From Streptomyces sp. CC0208 (lineage in GTDB: Bacteria; Actinomycetota; Actinomycetes; Streptomycetales; Streptomycetaceae): a DNA stretch of 64,000 bases. Positions 25,788-35,589 of this stretch are shown in pieces (position 1 is the first letter of the stretch; each line of letters starts with the position of its first letter). The position numbers and the translations under genes were made by a program. Under the pieces are notes generated by a model that made no database searches, was not told the origin of the DNA, and saw only the letters and a list, made by a program, of their open reading frames with translations. The stretch is taken from the NCBI RefSeq assembly GCF_003443735.1, contig NZ_CP031969.1, positions 9,052,001-9,116,000 of the forward strand, in the 5' to 3' direction.

Positions 25788-26821
25788 GTGTACCAGCCGA
25801 CGGTGTAGGGAGTGTAGGAGGAGATTGTCGAAGGAGCAGAGTGGGTGCAGTTGCTGTACAGGATGTAGCTGATGCCTGTGATGTGTCGGCGCCAGACACC
25901 GTACTTGGCACTGACGGTTTTGTGCGACGGGATGGTCGCGGTTACCGAGTTCCCCAGCTTCGCGGTGAGCGAGACGGAAAAGCTGATGCCGTACGTTGCT
26001 TCTTGGCGCGCGACGAGTTCGTTTGCCGAGACCTTCACTGATCCGCTCAGGCTGACACCGACGGTCCCCGAAGCCTCAGCACTGAACGTGGTGGTCTCGC
26101 TATGGGTGGTGCCGTTGTAATTGGACTGGGAAGGGCCGATGGCGTGGATGTACTTGCCGCCCAGTGAGGTGGGTTTGTAGACACCGCCCGCATTGTCGCA
26201 GTACACGCCCGCAGGGGCGTTGCCGGTCGGTGAGTCCGTGGGAAGGGCAGGCGCGGAGGAGGCGGCCGCGGGATCCGTCGGCTCGTCGGTCAGGTTTGTC
26301 TCCGGGGGATCGACCGGCGGCAGGGTCGTCAGGGCGCCGCTGTCGTCGTTGCCGTCGATGGAGAACCAGCCCTGCAGGTCGACGATGAGCTGGATGGTGC
26401 TGCCGCTGGCGTTGTAGATGCTCACTGCGCCCTGGTCACCAGGTTGGGCGATCACCAGGTCGGCGGTGGAGGTGTTCGCCTGGAAATTGTCCACCAAGGG
26501 GGTCGACGGCATCGGCTGTCCCGTCGGCCACACCCGCAGGTAGCCGGAGTTCTGCTGTCCGGTGGTGGTCAGGTTGAGCACAGCCGCGCCGAAGGAAGCA
26601 GGGATGCCGTCGTTGCCGGCCATCATGACGCTGATGCTGCTGTCGGCCGGGATGGCAGTGGAGGTGCGGGTGTCGAGCAGCCGGTCCTGGGCGGCAGTAA
26701 AGACCCCGTCGCCGGACGACGCTTGAGTGAAGTAGCCGTAGACGTCGAGGACCACATCGACGGGCTGAGTGGACGATCCGTTCTTCAGGGTGATCTGCCC
26801 GTTTGTGCCTACGGGGATCAC
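25775..26821 (-). pseudogene. Secreted beta-rich protein, 5'-truncated
   Basis: 348 residues from the first GTG, but the frame is open further upstream without a start or signal peptide (it reads TVDYKSVTTSQGAVIPVG before 26821). Two related modules, VDVVLDVYGYF and IQLIVDLQGWF, each close a beta-sandwich-like repeat containing RLLDTR and LNLTTT, as in large actinobacterial cell-surface and peptidoglycan-associated proteins. A Pro/Thr/Asp-rich linker leads to a C-terminal domain of about 140 residues. The missing N-terminus suggests deletion; alternatively a distant upstream exon-like frame was lost by a frameshift. Confidence 0.6.
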
Positions 26822-27660
26822 CGCCCCCTGCGACGTGGTGACACTCTTGTAGTCAACAGTCGGCTGACCCGCCGATCCTCCGGTGGCGAAGGCTCGCCTG
26901 CGGGGCTGACGCGCCTGGGGCGAGGTCCGCGCTCCCCGAACCGCGGAAGCTCAGGTAGCTGGTGCTGGGGGAGGGCTCACCTCGGCGGGCGGAGGCCAGG
27001 CGCGCTGGGTGCCACTGGCAGGGGGTGGCGACGGCGGCGGAAGTCGTCTAGCAGTTCCGCCAGCGCGGTGGGCAGGTCAGGGCCGGCGGGCAGCCGGGCA
27101 TCGATGGCGTCGCGCTCTGCGCGGGCCGCCAGGACATCGTCGGCGAAGTCGTCGACGAAGCGCATCGCCCACTTCAACAGCGGCCCCACCACCTGCTAGG
27201 GGAAGCGGTCGGTGAGATTCTCTTAGGTCAGCACTGGATGGCTCCCCGAGCGTTGGATGCGGCGGCCTATCCGGACACACCGGGCCCGGGGACTGTCAGG
27301 CAGCCGTCGACGTCCTCTTGGTCGAGGCCGGGGACAGCCTCCGTTGGGGCGGGGACATGTTGAACCGGATGTCCAAGGGCCGCGGCTCCACGTTCACGCC
27401 GACCGCGCCCGCAGAGGAACGGTCCTCGCGGTCACGGAGGTCAGCCCCACCCGCCACGACGAGTTCAACCTGTGTAGTCCTCGAGTTGGCCGTCCGGGAC
27501 GGGGCTGCCGGTGAGGATGTCCCACTCGTCGCCGCGGTGTACTTGGACAGCGATGTAAATCGGGCCGTCGGGGCGGCTGCAGGTGCCGGGGAGCGGAGAT
27601 TGGGCTGCGGAGGGTCCCGATGGCGGGTGTGGGGGCCAGCACCGGGCGGTTTTCCTGCGC
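26822..27660 (-). other. Degraded stretch with short gene relics
   Basis: About 840 bases without an intact gene. On the minus strand, 26977-27192 reads VGPLLKWAMRFVDDFADDVLAARAERDAIDARL, which looks like a genuine protein piece but lacks a domain I can name. Further right, two shifted frames read GPIYIAVQVHRGDEWDILTGSPVPDG and then VNVEPRPLDIRFN, the relics of another small gene. Confidence 0.35.
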
Positions 27661-27672
27661 CGTTCGTGCGTC

Positions 27673-29325
27673 TCATGGGACGAGCCGTCGGGCGTCCCAC
27701 ACGAGGATGGAGGCGCTGCCCAGGTGCCAGGTGGCCAGGTACCGGCCGTCGGGCGAGGTCCGCACGCGATGGTCCCAGCCGCGGTGGTCCGGGGTGAACT
27801 CGCCGAGCAGTTCGCCGGTGTCGGTCCGGTGGAAGCGGACGGTGTCCCCCGGGACGGCGAGCCAGCGCCCGCCATCGCCGACCGCGAACGGTTGCGAGCC
27901 CGGGATATGCAGGCGCTCCCGGCCGCCGGGCAGACCCAGGATCCGGACCCCGTCCAGGGTTACGGCGGCCAGCCAGCTGCCGTCGGGGGCGAAGGCCAGG
28001 CGGTAGACGGACCTCGGGGACGTGGGGAGTTCGGCCCGCAGTTTGCCCGAGGCGGGGTCCCACAGCTGGATCCGCCCGCTCTGTTCGCCGACGGCGACGG
28101 TCCGGCCGTCCGGGGAGCAGGCCATGGCGGTGACGAGGGTGCGGTAGTCCGATTCCTTCCCGAGCCGTTTGATCGCGTAGGTCGTGCTGTCGATGACCGC
28201 GGGGCGGGGCCGGGTGTCGGTGGCGACCCAGGCACCGCCTGGGTCGAGGGCGAGTTGGGTGGTCCAGCCGTCGACCGACCGCAGGCGCCGGCCGGTGGCG
28301 GCGTCCCACCAGCGGGCGGCGTCGTAGTCCCCGGTGATGACCCGGCTGCCGTCCGGCGTGATCGCGCACACCTCGTGGATCCCCTCGGTCGGGCCCAGGA
28401 CGTGCCGCACGCTCCGGTCGGCGACGTCGTGGATCCGGCTGGCCTTGTGGCCCGAGGCCGTCACCAGCCAGCTGCCGTCCGCCGCCAGGGCGACGTCCTT
28501 GACATACGACGGGGACGGCAGCACGCCCACCAGGGCTGACGTCAGGTCGGTAGCGACGCGACCCGGGGCCTCCTCCCGCAGCTCCTGCCGGAAGAGCTCG
28601 GCCTCCGCCCGCAGGACGGCCTCGCCGACCAGGGCGTCGAGCAGCAGCCCGGCCCGGAGAACCGGGTCCGGGCAGGCGCGGCGCTCCAGGCGGTGGGCGA
28701 CGCGGTCCACGGCCCGGCGGGCCGCGTCGATCTCGGGGGTGTCGAACATCGCCAGGTCCGCGCGGAGTGCGGCCACGCCGCAGACCCTGACCTTCGCGGC
28801 CTGCCAGCGGGGGTTTTGGACCAGTCGTACGGCGGCGGCGCGGTCGTGGGCGGCGATATGCCAGGGCAGGTGGTGCCAGAGGTAGGTCTCGGCGACCGGC
28901 AGCTGCCACCAGTGGCCGCCCTCCGGCGGCAGGGTGACGGCCCGGGCGAGAATCCGGCGGTGCCCGGCGCGGATCTCCTCCGGGGTGCGGTGGGAGGAGA
29001 TGAGGGCGTGCAGCCGTCCGGGGAACGTGATCCGCCGCAGTCCGTCGCCGCCCCGGGGCAGGGCGACCAGCCCCCGGCGTTCCATCATCGGCAGGACGGT
29101 CAGGGCGGGGAGCTCCGGCGTGACGTCCTCCCAGCCGACGGCCAGGTCCGTCAGCAGGATTTCGACGTCCGGGGGGAGGGCGGTGAGCGCCAGGACCTCG
29201 TCCCGGAAGCTGTGGAGGTCGCCCAGCGCCTCCCCCTCCGGGCCGCCGCCCCACTCCGCCGCCCGGGCGGCCGCTGCGGCAGCTCGGGCCCGTGTCTGCC
29301 GATTCCCGCGCCGGAACAAGTCCAT
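27673..29325 (-). CDS. WD40 beta-propeller protein with N-terminal helical (STAND-like) region
   Basis: 550 residues. Start chosen at ATG 29323-29325 with GGAAGGGG about eight bases upstream; a GTG 36 bases earlier has no better site. Residues 1-260 are helical, with an LWHHLPWHIAAHDRAAAVRLVQNPRWQAAKV segment like the winged-helix/arm region found after NB-ARC modules in bacterial STAND proteins. Residues from about 270 form one WD40 propeller (SWLVTASGHKASRIHDV; GRTVAVGEQSGRIQLWDPASG; GRYLATWHLGSASILVWD). No Walker A motif is present, so it looks like the C-terminal half of a STAND ATPase standing alone. Confidence 0.7.
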   Translation of the reverse strand: MDLFRRGNRQTRARAAAAAARAAEWGGGPEGEALGDLHSFRDEVLALTALPPDVEILLTDLAVGWEDVTPELPALTVLPMMERRGLVALPRGGDGLRRITFPGRLHALISSHRTPEEIRAGHRRILARAVTLPPEGGHWWQLPVAETYLWHHLPWHIAAHDRAAAVRLVQNPRWQAAKVRVCGVAALRADLAMFDTPEIDAARRAVDRVAHRLERRACPDPVLRAGLLLDALVGEAVLRAEAELFRQELREEAPGRVATDLTSALVGVLPSPSYVKDVALAADGSWLVTASGHKASRIHDVADRSVRHVLGPTEGIHEVCAITPDGSRVITGDYDAARWWDAATGRRLRSVDGWTTQLALDPGGAWVATDTRPRPAVIDSTTYAIKRLGKESDYRTLVTAMACSPDGRTVAVGEQSGRIQLWDPASGKLRAELPTSPRSVYRLAFAPDGSWLAAVTLDGVRILGLPGGRERLHIPGSQPFAVGDGGRWLAVPGDTVRFHRTDTGELLGEFTPDHRGWDHRVRTSPDGRYLATWHLGSASILVWDARRLVP

Positions 29326-29911
29326 GTGCCGCCCCTTCCTCCCCGACTGGCGGACAGTCAATCAGAGCCTCTGCCCGGTACACACCGCCGGACGGTCATG
29401 ACCTCTCGGCGTCCAGCCCGTCATGGTGTCTCACACCTCAGGAGCGCCCCTTCGCCGTGGGTAGCTGAAGGCACCCCCGCCGACCGGGCGCTGGAAGGCG
29501 GTGAGTTGGCGTGATAGTTCGAGTCCTACATGGAGCTGCCGGTGGGCCATGGTCTGGCTCATCAGTCTCCCAACCAACCAGCGTCGCCTCAGCGGACGCC
29601 CAGCCACGGCCCAGGAGGGGGGACCTGCTTGGTTCTGGTGGGCACCTTCATCAACGGGGTGTACCGCTCCGTCAACGACGGTGCGACTTCGGCAACAACC
29701 TGGGCGCCTACGACAACAACGCGCCGCGGTCGTCGCCGACCGGCCCACCCTGGCCGGGCTCGCCGGCGCGGTCTTCCTGACTCCGTCGCACACGACCCTC
29801 CGGTAGACGCCCGCCGCCGGTCCGGCCGCCCGGGAGTGGATCGAGCAGGCGCACGGCAAGGCGTTCACCAGCGGAGCAGAGGCCGTCCTGCGCGCCGTCG
29901 GCGAGCTGAGC
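29326..29911. other. Gene-poor stretch
   Basis: Nearly 590 bases before the next small frame. It contains the promoter of the WD40 gene on the minus strand. Short overlapping frames around 29500-29800 show no family resemblance. Confidence 0.3.
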
Positions 29912-30166
29912 GTGGAAGCTGCCGCGGACCTGTTGCGTGAGGCGCTCGATGCCTGGGCCAGCTCCGAAGCAGCACTGGCTGGTATCGGGCTCGGCGGCCT
30001 CCTGGAGGCACCGCCGCGCCAGCGGCCTGCCGACCCGATGGACGCCTTCCGTGAGGCCGGAATCGAGGTCGTCACGCTCGACGACCTCGACCTGCCCGAC
30101 GACGTCGACCCCTACCACCTGGACCCAGGACCGAAACGACGAGCGACCGGTCAGACGGTCACATGA
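29912..30166 (+). CDS. Small hypothetical protein, possibly 5'-truncated
   Basis: 84 residues from GTG 29912: MEAAADLLREALDAWASSEAALAGIGLGGLL, then an acidic C-terminus VVTLDDLDLPDDVDPYHLDP. The same frame is open back to a TAG near 29804 and reads AREWIEQAHGKAFTSGAEAVLRAVGEL, which looks like native protein without a start codon, so the real N-terminus may be lost. Unknown function. Confidence 0.4.
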   Translation: MEAAADLLREALDAWASSEAALAGIGLGGLLEAPPRQRPADPMDAFREAGIEVVTLDDLDLPDDVDPYHLDPGPKRRATGQTVT

Positions 30167-30252
30167 TTCGCCGGACGGAACCTAGCGGCAGCGGGCATGA
30201 CGTAGGGAGGAAACCCTCTGGGGCCGGGGCCATCGGGGACGAGCTTGTCGGC

Positions 30253-31188
30253 TTACTTCGGTGGGGATTCCAGGACGAGGCGGATCTCCGTGATCTCATA
30301 GCCCGCGCGGTCGAAGGCGGCGGCCATCGGAACGTTGACGGTGTCCGTCGTAGCGGTAATGCGGTCGGCGCCCTCGCTCGCGTGGAACCTGGTGATCTCG
30401 GCGAGTATTTCGTCGATACGGCCCTGACCGCGCTGCTCTGGGACGACACCCAGATAGCCGACGTTTCGGTGGTAGGGGGTCGCGGAAGGGATGGCCAGGC
30501 CCGCCAGCGTGCCGTCCGGGAGTTCGGCAAGGCGCCACCAGGAGCGCTCACCAGGACAGTCGCGGTAGAACTCGATGTCCTCGCGGGCCAATTGCTCGGC
30601 GTCCATCGAGCGGAGCTCGTTCTGTGTGTGCAGATCCAGGCTCCCAGCCGACAGCCGGACAAACGCGTCGAGGAACTCCTCGTCCGTACCCTCGCGGAAG
30701 ATCAGCTTCCCCGCAGGCACAGGGACCTCGGCAGCGGGTGTCCACTCGTACCGCAGACGCTCGATCTCGCTGCTCAGTCCGGACCTGCGTGCCGCCTCCC
30801 TGCGCCAGGCCACCGCATCGGCCAACACCGGGCTGCTCCGCCAGTCGCGGGGCAGCGAGATGTTGTAAGCAGGAAGAGCCCCGAGGGCGGCATGGCCAGC
30901 TGCAAGCAGCCCGGAGGCGACGGCGACCGGGTCGACGACGCTGGAGCGTACCTGGAGGCAATCGAGCGCGATCGGCCGCGCGCTGTCGGCACGGCCCCAC
31001 CACAGGGCGCGAGCCAGGATCTCTCCATTCTCGTCCTCAGCGAACCAGATCCACTCAGGGCGGAACTGGTTGCTCGCGCGCTCCTCTCGGATCCTTTCCG
31101 CGCTCAAGGCGGGGATGGGACCATCGGCCGGGTAGGCGGCTGCGCGGTCGAGGTCTGCGGGGTCTGCGGTGGCAGCGCGAAAGAGCAT
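30253..31188 (-). CDS. GNAT-fold acetyltransferase, tandem type
   Basis: 311 residues starting at ATG 31186-31188. The C-terminal half has a GNAT core: TLAGLAIPSATPYHRNVGYLGVVPEQRGQGRIDEILAEI, where QRGQGR is the acetyl-CoA pyrophosphate loop, and DTVNVPMAAAFDRAGYEI, the usual strand-helix after it. The N-terminal half (WFAEDENGEILARALWWG, then ALDCLQV) resembles a degenerate second GNAT unit. It would acetylate a small amine or peptide; substrate unknown. Confidence 0.82.
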   Translation of the reverse strand: MLFRAATADPADLDRAAAYPADGPIPALSAERIREERASNQFRPEWIWFAEDENGEILARALWWGRADSARPIALDCLQVRSSVVDPVAVASGLLAAGHAALGALPAYNISLPRDWRSSPVLADAVAWRREAARRSGLSSEIERLRYEWTPAAEVPVPAGKLIFREGTDEEFLDAFVRLSAGSLDLHTQNELRSMDAEQLAREDIEFYRDCPGERSWWRLAELPDGTLAGLAIPSATPYHRNVGYLGVVPEQRGQGRIDEILAEITRFHASEGADRITATTDTVNVPMAAAFDRAGYEITEIRLVLESPPK

Positions 31189-31625
31189 CCGGTCATGATC
31201 ACACCGTGGGGCCAAGGGGACCACGGCTTTTTGACCAGAGCGAGGGCCTGTCCGGCGCACCAGGTCGCAGGAAACCAGCGGTGACTCATCGACGCCGGTG
31301 AGCGGAGCGGATGAGGGTGCCCCCGCGCGAGCTCGGTTCGAGCGTGGGGGAGTCGACAACCGACGACAACGCCGGTGGGGCCACCGCCCGCTCGAGCAAA
31401 GCCGAGAGTGGGGGAGGGCGTGGTAAGTGCCGCGTCTGCGGCATGATCTGCCAGACAGGCAATAATGGCAGGTCTTCGACCGCCGCTACTTCTTTGAAGC
31501 CTCCATGGCCGAGCTCCTCACGATGCCCGCCCCCGCCCGAACCGCAGATCACGCTACAACCGGAATCGAAACAGCTGCGTGACTACACACTCAGCGGGAC
31601 ATGACCAGACAGGGATCACCTTGTC

Positions 31626-31658
31626 GGCGGACACGGCGGACACGGCGGACACGGCGAC
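31626..31658. repeat. 9-bp tandem repeat (GGCGGACAC)
   Basis: Three perfect units of GGCGGACAC followed by a partial unit. In the frame that reads ADTADTADTATPEDL it would encode Ala-Asp-Thr repeats. Confidence 0.8.
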
Positions 31659-31750
31659 CCCGGAAGACCTCTCCGGACTCGGCCAGGAACTCGGCGCTCT
31701 GCTTCGTTAGATGAGTGAGCCGGCTTCCTCCGTCGGCGAGGGCTCACTGC

Positions 31751-31894
31751 ATGCAGAGCAATGCCCGCACCGCCTGCGTCCGGGTCCTGTCCTCGCTCGC
31801 GGTCCGCAAGTTCGTCCACCTGCGCCGCGCGGTCGACCTCAGCCTCGCCGCTCTGTCTCTGCTCGTGTCGGCCGCCGCCCGCACCGCTCTGTGA
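31751..31894 (+). CDS. Very short possible protein
   Basis: 47 residues: MQSNARTACVRVL, then FVHLRRAVDLSLAALSLLVSAAARTAL, giving one possible membrane segment. No ribosome site of note and no family. It may be the end of a decayed gene. Confidence 0.2.
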   Translation: MQSNARTACVRVLSSLAVRKFVHLRRAVDLSLAALSLLVSAAARTAL

Positions 31895-32253
31895 CGGCGA
31901 CTCCGGGGCCCGCCCCCCCCGCCGCATGCGTATCGACCGAGTCCGCGCCACCGCCGGAATCGTCCAACTCGCCCTCCAGCAGATCGAGGTCGAACGGCGC
32001 GGCGAGATCCCAGTTCGACCTCGCCGACTCCCGACCGTCGCCCAACAGCGCCACTACCGGCTCCTTCGCCGCCACGGTCCCCATGCGCTCAGCCCGTGCT
32101 ACCCGAAGTGCTCACTGTTCTGGCACGTTCTCATGCGGCACGGTTGACGGATCAGCGACTGCTCCCACCGTCTCGTCCGGCTCCAGCCCCGCCCTGCCCG
32201 CAGCGTCCGGTCCTGGTGTCCCGTCCCAGACAACTGTGGGCATGGTGGGGCTC

Positions 32254-32309
32254 TGACCTGCGGTGCTTACTGTTGAATGGGACGAGCGGGCTCCTCTTGT
32301 CCCACTCAA
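32254..32309. repeat. Inverted-repeat element A
   Basis: A TGACCTGCGGTGC box (32254-32266) precedes an inverted repeat with arms TTGAATGGGAC (32273-32283) and GTCCCACTCAA (32299-32309), one mismatch. The same box and a related inverted repeat occur in the same orientation at 33353-33411, on the other side of the hydrolase gene. It may act as a terminator or be a mobile-element end. Confidence 0.6.
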
Positions 32310-32336
32310 CCGTAGGCATCCGTCTCCGGGGGTGCG

Positions 32337-33191
32337 TCAGCGCGCCGCGAGGTTTGCGAGCAGCTCGGCGGCGGGCTTCGGGTGGACGAGCCATTGCAGG
32401 TGGCTCCCCTCGAGTGTCCGGACGTCGAAGGGGTTGTCTGGTGTGAGCTCGTCGGCTTCGCGAATCATGCGGTCCTGCATGGCGGGCGGAATGCTGGCAT
32501 CGGCGGCCAGGCGCACATAGGTCTTGGGTATCCGGCCCCAGGTCGTGGCCTGGGCCCGGTCGGCGGATGTACCGGCGTCGAGGTTCTCATCGGGCTGGAA
32601 GGTGTTCAGGAAGGCTCGGAACTCGTCATCGGTGAGGTCGGCGGCGAACGCTCGCTTGAATGCGGCGAGTGCCGCTGGCTCGGCGGTACGGAAGTTGGTG
32701 CGGAGCAGACCGAGTTCGGCCGGGTTTCCGACGAGCGTGGCAGCGAAGGCTCCCGCGTCGAGGTCCGCCATCTCCGGCTGGGCGTAGTAGTCGCTCACGT
32801 CCAGATCGACGGGGCACCAGGCGGAGACGTAAACGATCCGGTCGATCAGCTCGGGCCGGGCGTTGGCGACGGCGGTGGCCGTGATGCCGCCCCTGCTGTG
32901 GGCGACGAGGATGGTGGGCCCGTTCTGCTTGGCCTGTTCGAGGCATTCGATCACGCGGGCGGCGTTGTCGGCGAGCGTGACTCCCTTGATGCTCCCCGGT
33001 TCTGCGGCGAGTGCGTCGAGGTTTTGGGGAGCCTGGTAGGCCGCGGGGAAGGTCGCCTCGAATCCGTGTCCGGGAAGGTCGACCGCGGCCGAGCGATGCC
33101 CGAGTAAGGCGAGCTCGGCCTGCAGTGGCGCGAACGAGAACGAATTCGCGAAGGCCCCATGAACAAAAACGAAGGTCGGCAGATTCTGCAT
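32337..33191 (-). CDS. Alpha/beta hydrolase
   Basis: 284 residues. TFVFVHGAFANSFSFAPLQAELALLGHR gives the oxyanion HG and first strands, and ILVAHSRGGITATAVA places the nucleophile Ser in AHSRGG. The late DIRMIREADELTP-like region and EGSHLQWLVHP supply the candidate Asp and His. This is the esterase/lipase-like branch seen in many soil bacteria. ATG at 33189-33191. It is the only gene between elements A and B. Confidence 0.88.
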   Translation of the reverse strand: MQNLPTFVFVHGAFANSFSFAPLQAELALLGHRSAAVDLPGHGFEATFPAAYQAPQNLDALAAEPGSIKGVTLADNAARVIECLEQAKQNGPTILVAHSRGGITATAVANARPELIDRIVYVSAWCPVDLDVSDYYAQPEMADLDAGAFAATLVGNPAELGLLRTNFRTAEPAALAAFKRAFAADLTDDEFRAFLNTFQPDENLDAGTSADRAQATTWGRIPKTYVRLAADASIPPAMQDRMIREADELTPDNPFDVRTLEGSHLQWLVHPKPAAELLANLAAR

Positions 33192-33352
33192 GCCTCAGCC
33201 TCCAACAGAACGATCTTCTGGGCAAGATCAAGGGTTCAGGAGGGCTTCGCGACCGCCGTACCCACGCAAGATCTGAGCTCTCCAGAACTTGCCTACACAT
33301 CACCGGGACCCAGGCTGTCCTGTCCCGGATGAGTCCGGGCATCATGCCGCGT

Positions 33353-33411
33353 TGACCTGCGGTGCCTGGACTTGAGTGAGGCGGGATTCGATGGTGTGTC
33401 TCACTCAAGTC
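33353..33411. repeat. Inverted-repeat element B
   Basis: TGACCTGCGGTGC (33353-33365), identical to element A, then a perfect 12-bp inverted repeat: GACTTGAGTGAG (33369-33380) and CTCACTCAAGTC (33400-33411). The arms differ from A but keep the TTGA-x-TG core. Methyltransferase-like coding sequence begins at the very next bases without a start codon. Confidence 0.65.
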
Positions 33412-33951
33412 TGGGCAGAGAGCCGCGTTCTCGCAGTTGCCGCCGACCGCGCGCACTTCCGCGTCGCCCACCTGGAGGACAGCGGCCTGGCCGACGGCTG
33501 CGCGGCCGCCGTGGTGTGCGTGGACGCCCTGTCCTTCGCCGCCGACCGGACGGCGGCGTGAGGGAATTCGGGCCGCGTTCCTGCCCCCGGTGGCCGCCTC
33601 GCCCTCACCCGCGCGGTACGGCGCGACGCCGAACCGGACTTCGACGCACACGCCGGGGCGGCCGGGCTGGTCCTGGAGCACGTCGACGAGTGCCCCGAGG
33701 AAGAACCCGCCGGCGGGGAGCGGCTGTTCCGGCTGGGGATCCGTCACGCGGACACCCTCACCCGCGAGCTCGGTGAGGCGGAGGCGCAGAACATGCCGGC
33801 CACCGCGAACCGACGGCTCCCGACCCTGCCCGGGCGGCGCGCGGTCCTGCTGACCCTGCGCCGCCCGGTGACAGGCCCCGCGGCCGATACGATGGCCGCG
33901 CCCGGCCACCCTCACGTCCGGCGCGTACCGGACGAGAGGACCCAGCAGTGA
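33412..33951 (+). pseudogene. SAM-dependent methyltransferase, 5'-truncated and frameshifted
   Basis: Reads SRVLAVAADRAHFRVAHLEDSGLADGCAAAVVCVDALSFAADR (motif I remnant to motif II), a stop near 33560, then in another frame PGGRLALTRAVRRDAEPDFDAH and further to PGRRAVLLTLRRP before a TGA at 33949-33951. The N-terminal half with the SAM glycine loop is missing and the homology starts at element B. Its end overlaps the gpsA start as GTGA, so the two were once coupled. Confidence 0.7.
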
Positions 33952-34955
33952 GCCAGCACCCCGCCCGTGCGGCGGTGTTCTCCGCCGGCTCCTGGGGCAC
34001 CGCCGCGGCGACGATCCTCGCGGACGCCGGCACCAGTGTCGTCCTGCACGCCCGCCGCGCCACGATCGCCGACGCGATCAACACCGGCCACCGCAACCCG
34101 GACTACTTCCCGGACGTCGAGTTGCCCGCCTCGCTGACCGCGACGACCGATCCGGCGGCTGCACTGGAGGGGGCCGAGTACATGGTCCTGTCCGTGCCCG
34201 CGCAGTCCCTGCGCCAGTGCCTGACCGCATGGACGCCCCACATCGGCCCCGAGACGCTGATCGTCTCCCTGATGAAGGGCATCGAGACCCACAGTCATCT
34301 GCGGGCCAGCGAGATCATCCGCGAGGTGACCGGCGTCGGTGCAGAGCGGGTCGCGGTGCTGTCCGGGCCGAATCTGGCGCGGGAGATCATGGCCCGCCAG
34401 CCTGCGGCCGCCACCATCGCCTGCGCCGACGAAGACGCCGCTCGCCGTTTCCAGGCCGCCTGCCACACCCCGTACTTCCGCCCCTACACCTCCACCGACG
34501 TGATCGGCTGCGAGATGGGCGGCGCGCTCAAGAACGTCATCGCCTTGGCCGTCGGCATCGCCTCCGGCCTGGGCCTCGGCGACAACGCCACGGCGCTGAT
34601 CATGACGAGGGGGCTGGCGGAGAGCATCCGGCTGGCCACCGCGATAGGCGCCCAGCCCACCACCCTGGCCGGTCTGTCCGGCATGGGGGACCTGGTCGCC
34701 ACCTGCTCCTCCCCGCTCTCGCGCAACCGCACCTTCGGCACCTACCTCGGCGCGGGCCTGAGCGTCGACGAGGCCGCCGCAGCGACGAAGCAGACCACCG
34801 AAGGCGTCAAGAGCGCGGAGGCGATCCTCGACCTCGCCCGCACCCACGACGTCGACATGCCGATCGCGGCCGTGGTCACCGCCGTCCTCACCGGCAAGAC
34901 CACCCTCGACGAAACCGTCGCCGCCCTCATGCAGCGGCCTCCCAAGCCCGAATAA
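33948..34955 (+). CDS. gpsA: NAD(P)H-dependent glycerol-3-phosphate dehydrogenase
   Basis: 335 residues, full family length. N-terminal Rossmann motif AVFSAGSWGTAAATILADAG, then MVLSVPAQSLRQCL, SLMKGIE, VAVLSGPNLAREI, the catalytic Lys in GGALKNVIALAVGIASGLGLGDN, and GLSGMGDLVATCSSPLSRNR. It makes sn-glycerol 3-phosphate from dihydroxyacetone phosphate for phospholipid synthesis. GTG start. Being next to a dead methyltransferase and away from housekeeping neighbours, it may be a second copy rather than the main gene. Confidence 0.93.
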   Translation: MSQHPARAAVFSAGSWGTAAATILADAGTSVVLHARRATIADAINTGHRNPDYFPDVELPASLTATTDPAAALEGAEYMVLSVPAQSLRQCLTAWTPHIGPETLIVSLMKGIETHSHLRASEIIREVTGVGAERVAVLSGPNLAREIMARQPAAATIACADEDAARRFQAACHTPYFRPYTSTDVIGCEMGGALKNVIALAVGIASGLGLGDNATALIMTRGLAESIRLATAIGAQPTTLAGLSGMGDLVATCSSPLSRNRTFGTYLGAGLSVDEAAAATKQTTEGVKSAEAILDLARTHDVDMPIAAVVTAVLTGKTTLDETVAALMQRPPKPE

Positions 34956-35002
34956 GCGGCCCCACCACCTTCACCCCCTCCCCGCGCCGGAGGTTCCCTG
35001 TC

Positions 35003-35311
35003 ATGCCCGCAGCCTTACCGACCGCTGTCCAACTCCCCGCCACCGCCGCCCTGGTGGCATGGATGGTCACCGGCTTCACCCGCAGCCCCGGCCGCTGGAT
35101 GCGCTACCTCCTTTTCAGCCGGGCCACCTTCGTGATCACCGACCTCACCGGCACCAAGGACGGCCACAGCGAGCCCGATGCCGAGTGGGAACGGCTGCGG
35201 CCGTTCCTGCCGGTCAGCAACGGACGTTGTGGCACACCTCCTCGACGACCACTCCGCCTGACACCTGCCGACCCTTGCGTTCCGCGGTGTAAAGCGAGTT
35301 CGCGTCGATGA
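35003..35311 (+). CDS. Hypothetical protein, probably truncated
   Basis: 102 residues: MPAALPTAVQLPATAALVAWMVTGFTRSPGRWMRYLLFSRATFVITDL with one hydrophobic stretch, then EWERLRPFLPVSNG. After about 35220 the composition changes to Arg/Pro-rich, as in non-coding frames, so the native gene likely ended or was cut there. Not recognised. Confidence 0.3.
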   Translation: MPAALPTAVQLPATAALVAWMVTGFTRSPGRWMRYLLFSRATFVITDLTGTKDGHSEPDAEWERLRPFLPVSNGRCGTPPRRPLRLTPADPCVPRCKASSRR

Positions 35312-35589
35312 CGAGCGCGGGGGGCGCGGATGTGGCACGGTGGACGCAGGCTGGCTCCGTCGCTTTCCCCCGTAGCGACGGGGCCGGCCTCACTCTGTGC
35401 TCCCGCGCGCCCGCTCCGTTGCGATGCGTGCGGATGAGCTGTGGGACCGCCTCTGCCGCGGCATGACCGGTGGTTTCGCAAACTCGAACACGAGGCTGTA
35501 CGCCCCGGGCCACCCAAGGTCGTGCGGAGCTATTCCACGAGCTACCCCCGCGGGGATCCTGGGGCCGAGACTGCTGACAACGACCTGCT

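Larger units (their letters stand above)
31189..32253. other. Gene-poor stretch of about 1 kb
   Basis: No intact gene of recognisable type. It holds a 9-base tandem repeat (31626-31658), a frame ending ATPEDLSGLGQELGALLR before a stop near 31710, and a 47-residue frame at 31751-31894 with a hydrophobic C-terminus. These look like relics. Confidence 0.4.

Noticed and set aside
35214..35330. Minus-strand piece reading ALVIDANSLYTAERKG as a PIN-domain or transposase start
   Set aside because: Only about 30 residues, no second conserved acidic motif, no start or partner gene.
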